The translations under genes and the position numbers were made by a program. Positions 8,210 through 17,366 of a stretch of 64,000 nucleotides of DNA are shown here, piece after piece; positions within the stretch are counted from its first letter, which is position 1, and every line of letters starts with the position of its first letter. The stretch comes from Prostheceraeus crozeri (lineage: Eukaryota; Platyhelminthes; Polycladida; Euryleptidae): positions 124,001 to 188,000 of the forward strand of contig CAJQUW010016988.1 of the NCBI GenBank assembly GCA_907163375.1, in the 5' to 3' direction. The notes beneath the pieces were generated by a model. The model had not been told where the DNA came from. It did no database searches and was given only the letters and a program-made list of their open reading frames with translations.

Positions 8210-8306
8210 GTTGACTGTGAATAATAACTTTGAAATGTTTTCTAATTCTTAAGTATCAACAAGCAACCAATCAGAATGAACAGCCAATGAATGATGAATA
8301 TGAAAG

Positions 8307-8313
8307 TATATAT
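8307..8313 (+). promoter_or_regulatory. TATA-like box of PolB
   Basis: TATATAT in AAAGTATATATGTAAAG, about 175 nt before the ATG at the end of exon 1. It could serve both strands because it is nearly palindromic. Confidence 0.5.
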
Positions 8314-8486
8314 GTAAAGTGACATTCGTGTCATTTCACTCTGTCTTTGAGACGCATAAGTGAACTGTTGTCTAGCGAATTCTGTTATTATTTGAGGCGT
8401 ACAAGTGAATTCCAAATTTGAGACGTATTATTTGAGTGAAGTCTCTATCTTGTTGAAGTATCAAGCTTAAACATAATTTCGTTGAA

Positions 8487-11400
8487 ATGGTAAGTTGAAA
8501 ATTTCTTCATTCATCTCCCTCAAACGTGTGGCTAATAGCATCTTCCTCAATTTCAGGCATCAACTTCATCACCAACACCCTCCCTTCTCGAGGAAAGTTT
8601 AGAGTTGTTGAGTCAAGGTAGGTTGTCACAATACACTGAGACTTGAACAGAGATGAAAGAATGATTTCTCTTTCAGGTGATGTGAGTTCCAGCTCAGGAC
8701 TCTCGCGACAAGGCAACGAGTGGGAATGTGCCGACTGCGGACATATGTTTACAAGGAAGCACAGTCTCCTTCGACACATCAAACAACGTGTGTGTCAACG
8801 CAAAGCGGCGTCAATCTCCGGAGGTGAAGTTGATTCTGACGATGACATCTCCTTTCCTTGCGATTTGTGCCCTCTTTCTTTTGATAGTCACTTTCAGCGA
8901 TCTTCGCACAGACTTCAACACACGCATGCAAATGATCACTACACCAACGGTACCTCTACCATCTCCCTCATTAATGTTTCACATAATAATTTAGTACGTG
9001 ACTACTGCATGGAGTCCAATACTCAAATAGTAGATTTTCCTGAGTGGCTCCTTCAAAATTCAAACATTATCGAAGCGCTCTTCAACAATTTAGACAATTT
9101 TAGAATGAAGGCGCTCATCTACCTTAAACTAAAATATATTAAGATAGATTTTCAAACGGGTCAAGTGACGGAGAGAATACAGTTTCATGTTCCTTCCTCT
9201 TCCGCAACCGAAGTTGTAGACTGCGAGTCTTGGCTAAATTTTCACATTCAATGTTTAAAATCAAATGTAGATAAATTCAATCAACGCGACAGCGCTCTCA
9301 TTTTTGATGGTGTGGACTCAGCCATATTCAAAATTTCACTATTAGAAAGTCATGCAGCTCGAGGTACATTTAAACTACCAAAAACGTTGTATAATAAGAA
9401 AGCTGTCATCAATGTCGATTGTAAATCACAGTGTTTCAAATATGCAGTCCTATCCATCCTTCACTATAATGATATCAACGCGAATCGAAATCATACCTAT
9501 AGCTATAGACAGTGGGAGGATGAACTAGACTTTGAAGGTTGTGATAGCAACAACATGAAAATCAAAGATGTAGAAACGTTCGAAAAACATAATAAGATTA
9601 AAATTGTCGTTCACGTGTGGGAGAAGGGGTTGAAGGGTGCCCGCTATAATTCACGTTCAACTTGTTATGAACATGTAGTCAACCTCTTATTAGTAAAACA
9701 AGATGATAGCGAGGAATGGCACTACTGTGGTATTCCCAAAATCTCTCGCTTGTACACTCACTTGGGGCACTCTAAAAGAGGTGAACATTTTGTATGCGAC
9801 CGCTGCATCCGCTCCTTTTGGAGTAAAGATAAATTTGAAACTCACTATGAATGGTGCAAGCGAGGTAAATTACAAATGGAACGCATGCCCAAAGATAAAA
9901 TATTTTCACATAGGGATAATGGTGACGAATTAAGTCCCCTGCGTGTCATTTACGCAGACATAGAATGCTACATTGATGATATCATCCACAAGCCAGCAGC
10001 CATATCCTGCTATGAAGTATGGCATGACCACTTTAGGAATAGACAAAACAAAATGCATACTTGGCAAGGTGAAGATTGCATTTCAAAATTTCTAGAATTT
10101 CTCGATAAAGCTGCTAAATTTCAACAATCATATGATTCCCAATTGCAGCGTAAGTCACTACATATGACAGATGAAGACAAACAAAAATTTGAAAGTTGCA
10201 CATACTGTCCTAAATGTCATAAAACGTTTGATGACGATAAAATTAAGAAAGTGCGTGATCATGATCACATCACTGGTAAATTTAGAAACGCACTCTGCTC
10301 CAAATGTAACTTTTCACTTAGGTTGAGACGTCGTGTACTACCCGTCATTTTTCATAACTTTAAGGGCTATGACAGTCATATGCTCATAAAAGGAGGGTTG
10401 AGCCAGATGAAATCGTGGCAGTTTAATGTAATAGCACAAACGAGAGAAAAATTCATGGCAATGACAGCAAAAGTACCAGTAGATAAAACTAAAGAAAATA
10501 AGACAGTCTTCTTCGAAATAAAATTTTTAGATTCATTTCAATTCATGTCAGCGTCACTAGCTTCTCTCGTTCGTAATCTCAAGTTTCTTCCCCATAGTCA
10601 AACTTTGAAGAAACACTATCCAAACTTAACGGATGAAATAATCACTCGCAAAGGAGTCTTTCCTTATGCGTATTTTAGCTCAATGTCTAAACTAAATGAA
10701 ACAACCCTTCCTTCCATTGACAAATTCAAAAACGATTTGACGGGTGAAGATTGTCCAGTAGAGGACTATGAACATGCTCAAGAGGCATGTTTAAAATTTG
10801 ATTGTAAAACGTTTGGCGATTATATGATCGCTTACTTAGAATTAGATGTCATTTTGCTGGCTGATGTCTTTCAGGAATTTCGACGAGTGGCATTAGAAGA
10901 AGACAAATTAGATCCTGTCCACTTTGTCAGTCTACCAGCCATGTCCTTTAAATCAGCCTTTAAAATGACTGGTGAGACCATTCATCTCTTACAAGACCCG
11001 GAGATGTATAATATATTTGAGCGCGGAATACGCGGTGGTCTCACATTTATAAATAAACATCATATAAAATCTGAAACAGTAGGTGATGATCATATCCACC
11101 TAAAGTACTATGACCAAAATAATTTATATGGCAGTTCACTGTCTAAACCACTACCTCATTCCGAGTTTAGTTGGTTAAATCAAGATGAGCTTGAGTATTA
11201 CTCCAACCCTTCAAACATACTGAAGATTCCAGATGAAGGTGATTGGGGATATTATTTTGAAGTGGATTTGATTTATCCAAATAGCATTAAAAATAAAACT
11301 GCTGATTTCCCACTCGCACCTGAATCTGGTGAAGTGACTGAAGATATGTTTTCACCATTCATGTCACAATTTCATAATAACTTAACAGAGTGTGGACAGC

Positions 11401-12461
11401 CAAGGTATAAACCATGCCGCAAACTTTTACTCACCCAATATGATAAGAAAAATTATCTCGTACACTTCTGCATATTAAAATTCTATTTAGAAATGGGCAT
11501 GCTTCTAAAGTCAGTTCACCGCATTATCAAATTTAGACAGAAAGCCTTCCTCAAACCCTACATAGATAGTAACAGTCAAAAACGTGCACTCGCCCAAAAT
11601 AATTTTGAAAAGGATTTTTATAAATATAAGAATAACAGTCTATTCGGAAAGACCATGGAGGATGTTAGAAAACGTATGAATTACAAACTAGTCGTTGATG
11701 AACAAAAATATCACAAATTGACCTCATCACCTCTTTTCATTGATAGAGACATCATCGATGAGGATCTTGTAGGTGTTAAAATGATTAAATCAGAAGTTGA
11801 GTTGTGCAAACCCATCTATATTGTACAAGCCGTTTTAGATTATTCCAAGCTTGAAATGTATCAACTCTTCTACAAAATATTAAAACCATGCCCTCTCGTA
11901 AAAGAGGTTCGCTTGCTGGGTGGTGATACAGATAGTTTCTTTTTAGGAATTACCACTCAAAAAGATTTAAATTTTAATGAAGTAGGCAAGTCATTAGAAA
12001 AATATTTCGACACATCTAACTACAATCCCACTCATCCACTCTATTCCATACAGAATAAAGCCAAACTTGGTTGTTTTAAGGATGAAACAGCAGGAAAGGA
12101 AATAGATGAAATGATTCTCCTCCGTCCTAAAATGTATTCCATGAAATTAAAAGAATGTGCAGATAGTATTAAGCGTGCTAAAGGTATATCGAAATCCATT
12201 GTTCATAAAATGAAACATCGCTCCTATAAGAAGGCCTATAAAAATAAAAATATAACGTTTGTCAATATGACAATCTTAAAATCTCAAGTTCATACTGTGA
12301 AAACGTACACGTTCAAGAAACGAGCACTTTCAGCATGGGAGGATAAGAGGTGTTGGATAGGACATAACACATCTCTTCCACATGGACATCCTGACACAAA
12401 CATACCTCCACCCAAAAGAATAAAACTCACGCTACCACATTCAGGAGATGTATTGACATAA
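8487..12461 (+). CDS. polB: Protein-primed family B DNA polymerase (join 8487..8489, 8557..8617, 8677..12461)
   Basis: The exon 1 coding part is only the ATG, followed by GTAAGT. Introns 8490-8556 (67 nt, TTTCAG) and 8618-8676 (59 nt, TTTCAG) restore one frame into the long ORF. The protein has two C2H2-like fingers near the N-terminus (CADC...H; CDLC...H) and another CDRC...H finger about residue 385. 3'-5' exonuclease motifs are YADIE, NFKGYDSH and YLELDVILLAD. A CPKC...DHDHITG...CSKCN block resembling endonuclease VII zinc/HNH modules sits between ExoI and ExoII. Polymerase motifs are YYDQNNLYG, KNNSLFGKT and the catalytic GGDTDS. This is the replicative enzyme of Polintons, where a terminal protein would prime synthesis. 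The length is normal. AATAAA at about 12620 may be its poly(A) signal. Confidence 0.93.
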
Positions 12462-12599
12462 TCAACTTTAACTCAGTATTTTGATGTTGCTTTTTGTAGA
12501 TATACATGGTTGTTTTATGTATCGCATGAGATCGTTTCTTCCTTGTGAATATTTGCCTACAGTCAGCCCATTCCCCCTATATCTGTGAAAAGACTTTTT

Positions 12600-12640
12600 C
12601 ATATACATATTTTTATTTCAATAAACATATCACAATGACT
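12600..12640. terminator. Convergent poly(A) signals of PolB and the minus-strand cluster
   Basis: CAATAAAC on the plus strand (about 12620) and GAAATAAAAAT on the minus strand overlap between the PolB stop (12461) and the stop of the 516-aa minus-strand gene (12641). Confidence 0.5.
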
Positions 12641-14191
12641 TCACTTTGTTTTCCGAAACACTAACGTTATGAGGGATTTAGTATCTTTCACGTGGATGCA
12701 CTCTTGTAAACCATTGGTAATTTTGATAGCAATAGAGGGTATAGTTTGTTTGACGACGGGATGATAGAAAATAGATTCAAACATCTTCTCGACTATTCCA
12801 TATGAAGCGTCTTTATCATGAATGAAATCGCGTAAAATGTATTCTTTTTTCTCACCAACAGAAATAGGTAGAATCAAATCACTTTGAATGTAAAGGTGCT
12901 GTTCATGTTTATCAAGTGTCATTGGTGTTTCTATACCAATCGTATGCGCAGCAGCAAACAATGTTTGTAGCATTGAAAAACCAAAGAGTTTTTTCAAATT
13001 TTTACTCAATTGACATTGAATGTCATCACCCAGTTTCAGAACAACGCGTTGATTTTCAATTGAAAACGAAATGTGGTGTGTCTTTACATCATATTTACTT
13101 TTCATCACATGCTTCAACTTCTGTTGTATATAAGGATTTACTACATGAATGAAGCTTTCAACTGTATGATATAGACGCGGCATTATATTGATAGCAACTT
13201 TAGATTCTTCATAAGACTGGTAAATTTTCTTGATGCGATCGCCATAGATGTCCACCCACCATTCATCATTAACTGAATCAGCTTTAGTGTGATATTCATG
13301 AGAACCATACACCACACCGCTTCCAATAATAGGTGTATAATGTCTTACAAAATGACGCAAGGTTGGAGAGAAATAAACTGTAAGTTTGTCATTATATTTC
13401 TGAATAACCAACTTATTTTTGTCCGCCATAATTTTCTCTCCATACTTCTTACCCACAGTCTCATTCCATCGTTTTACTAACTCAATAAGTGATAAAGGTT
13501 GAACACCACGCTTTTTCAAAATGATGCGTTCTTCGCATTCTACAACATCTTCATCAAATATTTTAAATCTATAATGAAATTTGTTGATTCGATTTGAATA
13601 AACTTTTTTAACATTTGCAGTAGCAATTGACGTTAGATGTAGTCCATGACCAAAACCAAGATGTGGATAGAATTCACTATCCAACCTCAGCGTAAGACCT
13701 TTAGTAAAAGAATGAAAGCGGAGGAACTGTCTCCCACTCCAATGATAGATAGTAAACTCATAAGCTTTCTGATTTTTATTCTTCATGATGGAAGTATTAC
13801 CACTGTTGAATGCCTTAATAATTTTCTCATTCCCAAATGGTTCATAAGAATCTGATTTTATCTGAATCCATTCATAGTTCCACTTTCCATCTGATGTTAA
13901 ATTGTATGGGAACTGAAATGCATTATTCATCGTTATTCCATCATGGGTGCGAGGAGTCAATATCATTTCTTCCAAATCATTCACATTCTGAATATTGCTA
14001 TCATAGCCAATACTAGAAACGCCAACCTCCCATTCACCTTCTAAATGCAGTGGCCGATTTAATTCTACTCGATAGTCTGATGGTTTATTTTTGGGAAATT
14101 TATTCATAGAAGCATTACTGGGTAAGTAGATTAGAAACGAGTCCTTATTTTCACTTTCCATATTATTCACATTGGAAAAATATATTAGCAT
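12641..14191 (-). CDS. Polinton structural-like protein A (LPSNASM family)
   Basis: Up to 516 residues. An ATG at 14191 and a second in-frame ATG at 14161 are both possible; the second places a TATGCAAAA-type motif 33 nt upstream. The N-terminus has the signature LPSNASMNKFPKN followed by LEGEWEVGV, a pattern I know from uncharacterised Polinton-associated and marine invertebrate proteins. It shares this layout with the next gene (14213-15598), so the two are paralogues. Predominantly beta-type composition with no membrane segment. A virion surface or penton/fibre-like role is inference from position and size. Confidence 0.7.
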   Translation of the reverse strand: MLIYFSNVNNMESENKDSFLIYLPSNASMNKFPKNKPSDYRVELNRPLHLEGEWEVGVSSIGYDSNIQNVNDLEEMILTPRTHDGITMNNAFQFPYNLTSDGKWNYEWIQIKSDSYEPFGNEKIIKAFNSGNTSIMKNKNQKAYEFTIYHWSGRQFLRFHSFTKGLTLRLDSEFYPHLGFGHGLHLTSIATANVKKVYSNRINKFHYRFKIFDEDVVECEERIILKKRGVQPLSLIELVKRWNETVGKKYGEKIMADKNKLVIQKYNDKLTVYFSPTLRHFVRHYTPIIGSGVVYGSHEYHTKADSVNDEWWVDIYGDRIKKIYQSYEESKVAINIMPRLYHTVESFIHVVNPYIQQKLKHVMKSKYDVKTHHISFSIENQRVVLKLGDDIQCQLSKNLKKLFGFSMLQTLFAAAHTIGIETPMTLDKHEQHLYIQSDLILPISVGEKKEYILRDFIHDKDASYGIVEKMFESIFYHPVVKQTIPSIAIKITNGLQECIHVKDTKSLITLVFRKTK

Positions 14192-14193
14192 AC

Positions 14194-14201
14194 TTTTGCA
14201 T
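14194..14201 (-). promoter_or_regulatory. ATGCAAA motif upstream of structural-like gene A
   Basis: Minus strand TTAATGCAAAAG. One of six such motifs placed before minus-strand genes or gene clusters; here it is 33 nt before the ATG at 14161, or 2 nt before the one at 14191. Confidence 0.4.
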
Positions 14202-14212
14202 TAACTCTTCAT

Positions 14213-15598
14213 TCAGAAATGGAGTGTGATACTTGTCACAGCATCTTTATGAAAAGGAATCAACGCACCAGCATCGTCATAAATGGCAATATCAATTTGT
14301 GGGATGTAGTTTGATTTCGGCTTTGTATAATGCACTTTCTTGAAAGTATGCTCAGATAAAATACTGCAGCTTTTTGGCTGGTATGGTATCATTGCTAGCA
14401 ATGGAGCTTCAACATCTCCCACACGTACATCTTCACCAATATTGGAATATATCTGAAAATAGTTAATACGACGCGATAGCGACATGTCTGCGCTAGCTTT
14501 GGTTACAGTACCACTTTTAAAGATATTTTGGTCAAAACCCAAAATGTCCATTAGAGTTTTATCCATAATTAGTTCAATACCTTTTCCACTTATAGTGAGA
14601 GACAAAGTACCTTCTTTTTCAGAAAATGAAATATGTCGGTCATTAATCACTTCATTTAAATAATCTACAACCAATTTAACCGAAGTAATAATGCGAGGCA
14701 TCAACACTCTTGTTTCATGTAAGATACCACCTAAAGGCTCTACACACTTTCTGTATAAAGATACGGACCATTCTGTATCAAATTGATTTGACCTTTCACA
14801 TGGTAAATGTTGCATATCAGATTTTCCATGAACAGCTGCAGAACGATGTCGTAAGAACTGATGAAAATCTTTTGAACAAACTAATACTAGATCATCATCA
14901 TTTAATTTGCTTATTGCAATATGATTAGATGATTTAATATAAGTCAATGTTGCCACATGTTTACCATCAACTCGAAGGAGATAATTAAATTTCTTCAATA
15001 ATGTTTCAGGAGTCATGTTTGTCTTTCTTGGCTTAATCACAATCTTCTTCACCAACGTCTTCTCATTTCTTGGAATAAGATCTACATAATAAGCTTCCTC
15101 TCGATATAGTAACTGTTTATGACCACTTATGTGGTAATTAACGTTAAAATTATCATAGCTTGTTAAGGCGCTAGCGAGGTAACCTAAATCATTTCTTAAA
15201 CTTGGACTTAAACCAACAATCCAATCTTTCTCAACTACATGATGCACATAATTATAATCATCATTGTGCGGAGTAAATTGGACAATATGTTTACTCGCTT
15301 TATTCAAGAAATCATATATAAACTTTTTACATGATAAGAGATCTTTCTTTGGCCACTGTGGAATGTATACTCGGCACCCCTTTTCACATTGATAAGCAGC
15401 TGTACGCCTCATATTAATAGTCATCACCTCATGATCAAAAGTATAGACACAGTTGCTATAAACAAGTTGAGTGACACCCACTTCCCAATTTCCATTTAGC
15501 TGTTGTGCATGATCAATGGGAGTAGAAAAGAGTGCGGCTCGATTACTAGTAAATCTCTTTGTAGCCGCATTGCTAAGCAAAATATGATAAAACGACAT
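14213..15598 (-). CDS. Polinton structural-like protein B, paralogue of A
   Basis: 461 residues from the ATG at 15598; the frame is open slightly further upstream but only with a TTG. The N-terminus (LLSNAATKRF...LNGNWEVGV) aligns in order and spacing with protein A (LPSNASMNKF...LEGEWEVGV), showing a tandem gene duplication. Neither has a motif for catalysis. Only 35 nt separate its ATG from the divergent ATG at 15634, and that gap holds an ATGCAAAG motif (15620-15627). Confidence 0.7.
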   Translation of the reverse strand: MSFYHILLSNAATKRFTSNRAALFSTPIDHAQQLNGNWEVGVTQLVYSNCVYTFDHEVMTINMRRTAAYQCEKGCRVYIPQWPKKDLLSCKKFIYDFLNKASKHIVQFTPHNDDYNYVHHVVEKDWIVGLSPSLRNDLGYLASALTSYDNFNVNYHISGHKQLLYREEAYYVDLIPRNEKTLVKKIVIKPRKTNMTPETLLKKFNYLLRVDGKHVATLTYIKSSNHIAISKLNDDDLVLVCSKDFHQFLRHRSAAVHGKSDMQHLPCERSNQFDTEWSVSLYRKCVEPLGGILHETRVLMPRIITSVKLVVDYLNEVINDRHISFSEKEGTLSLTISGKGIELIMDKTLMDILGFDQNIFKSGTVTKASADMSLSRRINYFQIYSNIGEDVRVGDVEAPLLAMIPYQPKSCSILSEHTFKKVHYTKPKSNYIPQIDIAIYDDAGALIPFHKDAVTSITLHF

Positions 15599-15619
15599 TT
15601 TTATATTGCTGATCTGCAA

Positions 15620-15627
15620 CTTTGCAT
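15620..15627 (-). promoter_or_regulatory. ATGCAAAG motif in 35-bp divergent promoter
   Basis: Minus strand TTATGCAAAGTTG, 21 nt upstream of the ATG at 15598. The same site is within 7 nt of the plus-strand ATG at 15634, so a single very short region must serve both directions or the plus gene starts elsewhere. Confidence 0.45.
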
Positions 15628-15633
15628 AACATC

Positions 15634-15990
15634 ATGAAGACTTGGATTTTGGACTCTCTACAATATATCAGAGTTGATCGTGATGGAAACGTACATTTCA
15701 AAAATTCTCATGGTCATACATCAAGAGGAATTACATTAACATGGCGACAATTTGTCAACCTCAATGATATCATGAGGGATTTGGAATATTTTGAAACATT
15801 AAGATTCATCTCCTTGGGTGATCAAGTTTGGCTGCAACATTACAGAAATGAAATTCAAATCTACCATTCTCATTCCGCAAACTGTTTCTCATTTCGCAAA
15901 TACAATTGGGAGAAGTATAGAAGATATATACATCGCTCCATCATGACATTTATTCGTCGTGAGTTCATCGCCCTACTATGCAAATCTTAA
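15634..15990 (+). CDS. Small paralogue 1, possible PC4-like nucleic-acid-binding protein
   Basis: 118 residues from the ATG at 15634. The first 50 residues alternate beta-like segments with VxxDGNV, then a helix-like end (WRQFVNLNDIMRDL). This order resembles the PC4/p15 coactivator fold, which binds single-stranded DNA; the resemblance is by eye and weak. It is clearly homologous to the next ORF: LDSLQ, NVxFK, IMxDLxYF, IYHS and WEKYxRxxHRSI are shared in order. Placed next to a TBP-like gene, a transcription or ssDNA-binding role is attractive but inferred. Confidence 0.55.
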   Translation: MKTWILDSLQYIRVDRDGNVHFKNSHGHTSRGITLTWRQFVNLNDIMRDLEYFETLRFISLGDQVWLQHYRNEIQIYHSHSANCFSFRKYNWEKYRRYIHRSIMTFIRREFIALLCKS

Positions 15991-16012
15991 TCAGACATGA
16001 CTACCACACATC

Positions 16013-16678
16013 ATGAGTTGGAAATTAGATTCCCTACAACGCATTGAAACGGATCATGATCGAAACGTCTATTTCAAAGATTCAACTGGAAATGTGAGAA
16101 GAGAGTTTGCTTTATCTTATCATCATTTTCAATCTCTACATCATATCATGAAGGACTTGAAATACTTCTATATGAAAAGACATTCACGTATTGGAAATTG
16201 CATCTGGCTGCGCGTCAACAATCGGCGAATTCAACTCTATCATTCCCAACTTCATACTAACTTCACATTTCATCAAGGTAGTTGGGAAAAGTATAAAAGG
16301 AAGGTACATCGCTCAATTTACTCATTCTTTCATCATGAAGCGCCATCGCTACACCATCGTCAACATTCTCCGTCGCTTCAGACTCTACACCAAAATCGAT
16401 CTCACCACATTACACCAACACCTTCCAAACAGCAAGTATTATCCGGGCCGACCTCAAATGTTAGTGGTGAAGATGAACAATTCATGGAATCTTCAACTCT
16501 TCCCAAATGGGACTGTACAGATTCTCGGCGCCCTTTCTCATTCATCGGCGCAGTCAATGCGCTTAGAGCTACAAAGACTACTACGTCGGATATGGAAGAG
16601 GGAGAGGTGTGTGATGTCGAATCTGACTGTGGACAATATGGTGATCTCTACTCAATTGTGACAGTCTATCATTTTTGA
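16013..16678 (+). CDS. Small paralogue 2 (PC4-like candidate), 3' half overlapping the TBP-like frame
   Basis: ATG at 16013. Residues 1-107 align with paralogue 1. Beyond residue 108 the frame stays open to 16678 but is His/Ser/Thr-rich and low in complexity, and from 16335 it overlaps the TBP-like gene in another frame. The extension is therefore probably a non-functional read-through or a frame-shadow rather than a real domain, unless the region is truly dual-coding. The duplication with 15634-15990 is tandem and in the same orientation. Confidence 0.55.
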   Translation: MSWKLDSLQRIETDHDRNVYFKDSTGNVRREFALSYHHFQSLHHIMKDLKYFYMKRHSRIGNCIWLRVNNRRIQLYHSQLHTNFTFHQGSWEKYKRKVHRSIYSFFHHEAPSLHHRQHSPSLQTLHQNRSHHITPTPSKQQVLSGPTSNVSGEDEQFMESSTLPKWDCTDSRRPFSFIGAVNALRATKTTTSDMEEGEVCDVESDCGQYGDLYSIVTVYHF

Positions 16679-16878
16679 AGATTCGTACCAGCAGTTACAA
16701 TTTGTGTTATGAACCCGAACTTTTTCCTGCAGCTCTCATTAGTTGTTGGTTACCTGTGCATGTGGCAATCTTTCATAATAGTAAAGTGATCATTACTGGA
16801 CTAAAATCTCATGTACAAGCAAATGTGATCCTGGACTATCTCATTGAGTATGTACGTACCCAGCGGATTGTAAAATAA
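16335..16878 (+). CDS. TATA-binding-protein-like protein, split by one frame break
   Basis: Two frames together cover both repeats of a TBP core. From the ATG at 16335: IVN, a KIDL step, PNSKYYPGR, LVVKM, LQLFPNGTV then GALS, matching the order and spacing of TBP repeat 1. After a linker containing DNMVIS the frame stops at 16659-16661. The neighbouring frame then shows CYEPELFPAALIS, a hydrophobic strand, NSKVIITGLK and a helix, matching TBP repeat 2 including the hallmark YEPELFP. Total size, about 180 residues, equals a bare TBP core. A single-base frame break lies at about 16640-16675. The stop overlaps AATAAA. It may recognise element promoters (inference). Confidence 0.75.
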
Positions 16879-16904
16879 AAAACAATTTTTCCAACATGAT
16901 GTTT

Positions 16905-17366
16905 TTATTTCAAATCATGATAGAACTTACAAATCATTTTTTCATTAGAGGATGGATTACATGAAAAGTTTTGAATAATAGATGCAAATCGAGATACATG
17001 TAAACGTTTTAAGATGAAGTACAGTACAAAAGCACCACACGTTGATGAAAGTGGATGTTGTAGTATGCGTTCATTTCGCTGATATTGACGCGTATGTTTT
17101 CTCAACCACTGCTGTGTTGGTATATTTGGAGGTTGAGCAAGAGAGTCAAATAGTTCACCACGTCGGTCTTCTCCAATAAAGATCGCTTTCCAATGCTCAC
17201 CGCCTAAATTCTGCGAATGAGTGTTTAGCACAATAAAGATGGGATAGTGATTTACTGCAGGTGGTAAGGTATCGAGTGAATAGACATTATCGAAAGCTTT
17301 CAACGTCGCTTCGTCTGCATTACGCTGCACTTTAGTCTTAATATCGTCAGCAGTCAACCAACTCAT
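16905..17366 (-). CDS. Adenain/Ulp1-like cysteine protease
   Basis: 153 residues. GGEHWKAIF gives the catalytic His, GELFDSL the acidic residue and STCGAFVLYF the nucleophilic Cys with its following Gly, in the order typical of adenovirus and Polinton maturation proteases. Its ATG shares one base with the stop of the capsid gene (TAATG), so the two are translationally coupled or co-transcribed. The predicted role is processing of capsid and core precursors; candidate GG-type sites occur in the basic proteins at 18646-19101 and 21749-22105. Confidence 0.88.
   Translation of the reverse strand: MSWLTADDIKTKVQRNADEATLKAFDNVYSLDTLPPAVNHYPIFIVLNTHSQNLGGEHWKAIFIGEDRRGELFDSLAQPPNIPTQQWLRKHTRQYQRNERILQHPLSSTCGAFVLYFILKRLHVSRFASIIQNFSCNPSSNEKMICKFYHDLK

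Noticed and set aside
9703-9933. Alternate-frame ORF inside PolB
   Set aside because: Inside a region with clear PolB similarity; no motif.
16191-16334. Upstream extension of the TBP-like frame
   Set aside because: It overlaps the well-supported paralogue 2 domain and TBP similarity begins at the ATG at 16335.
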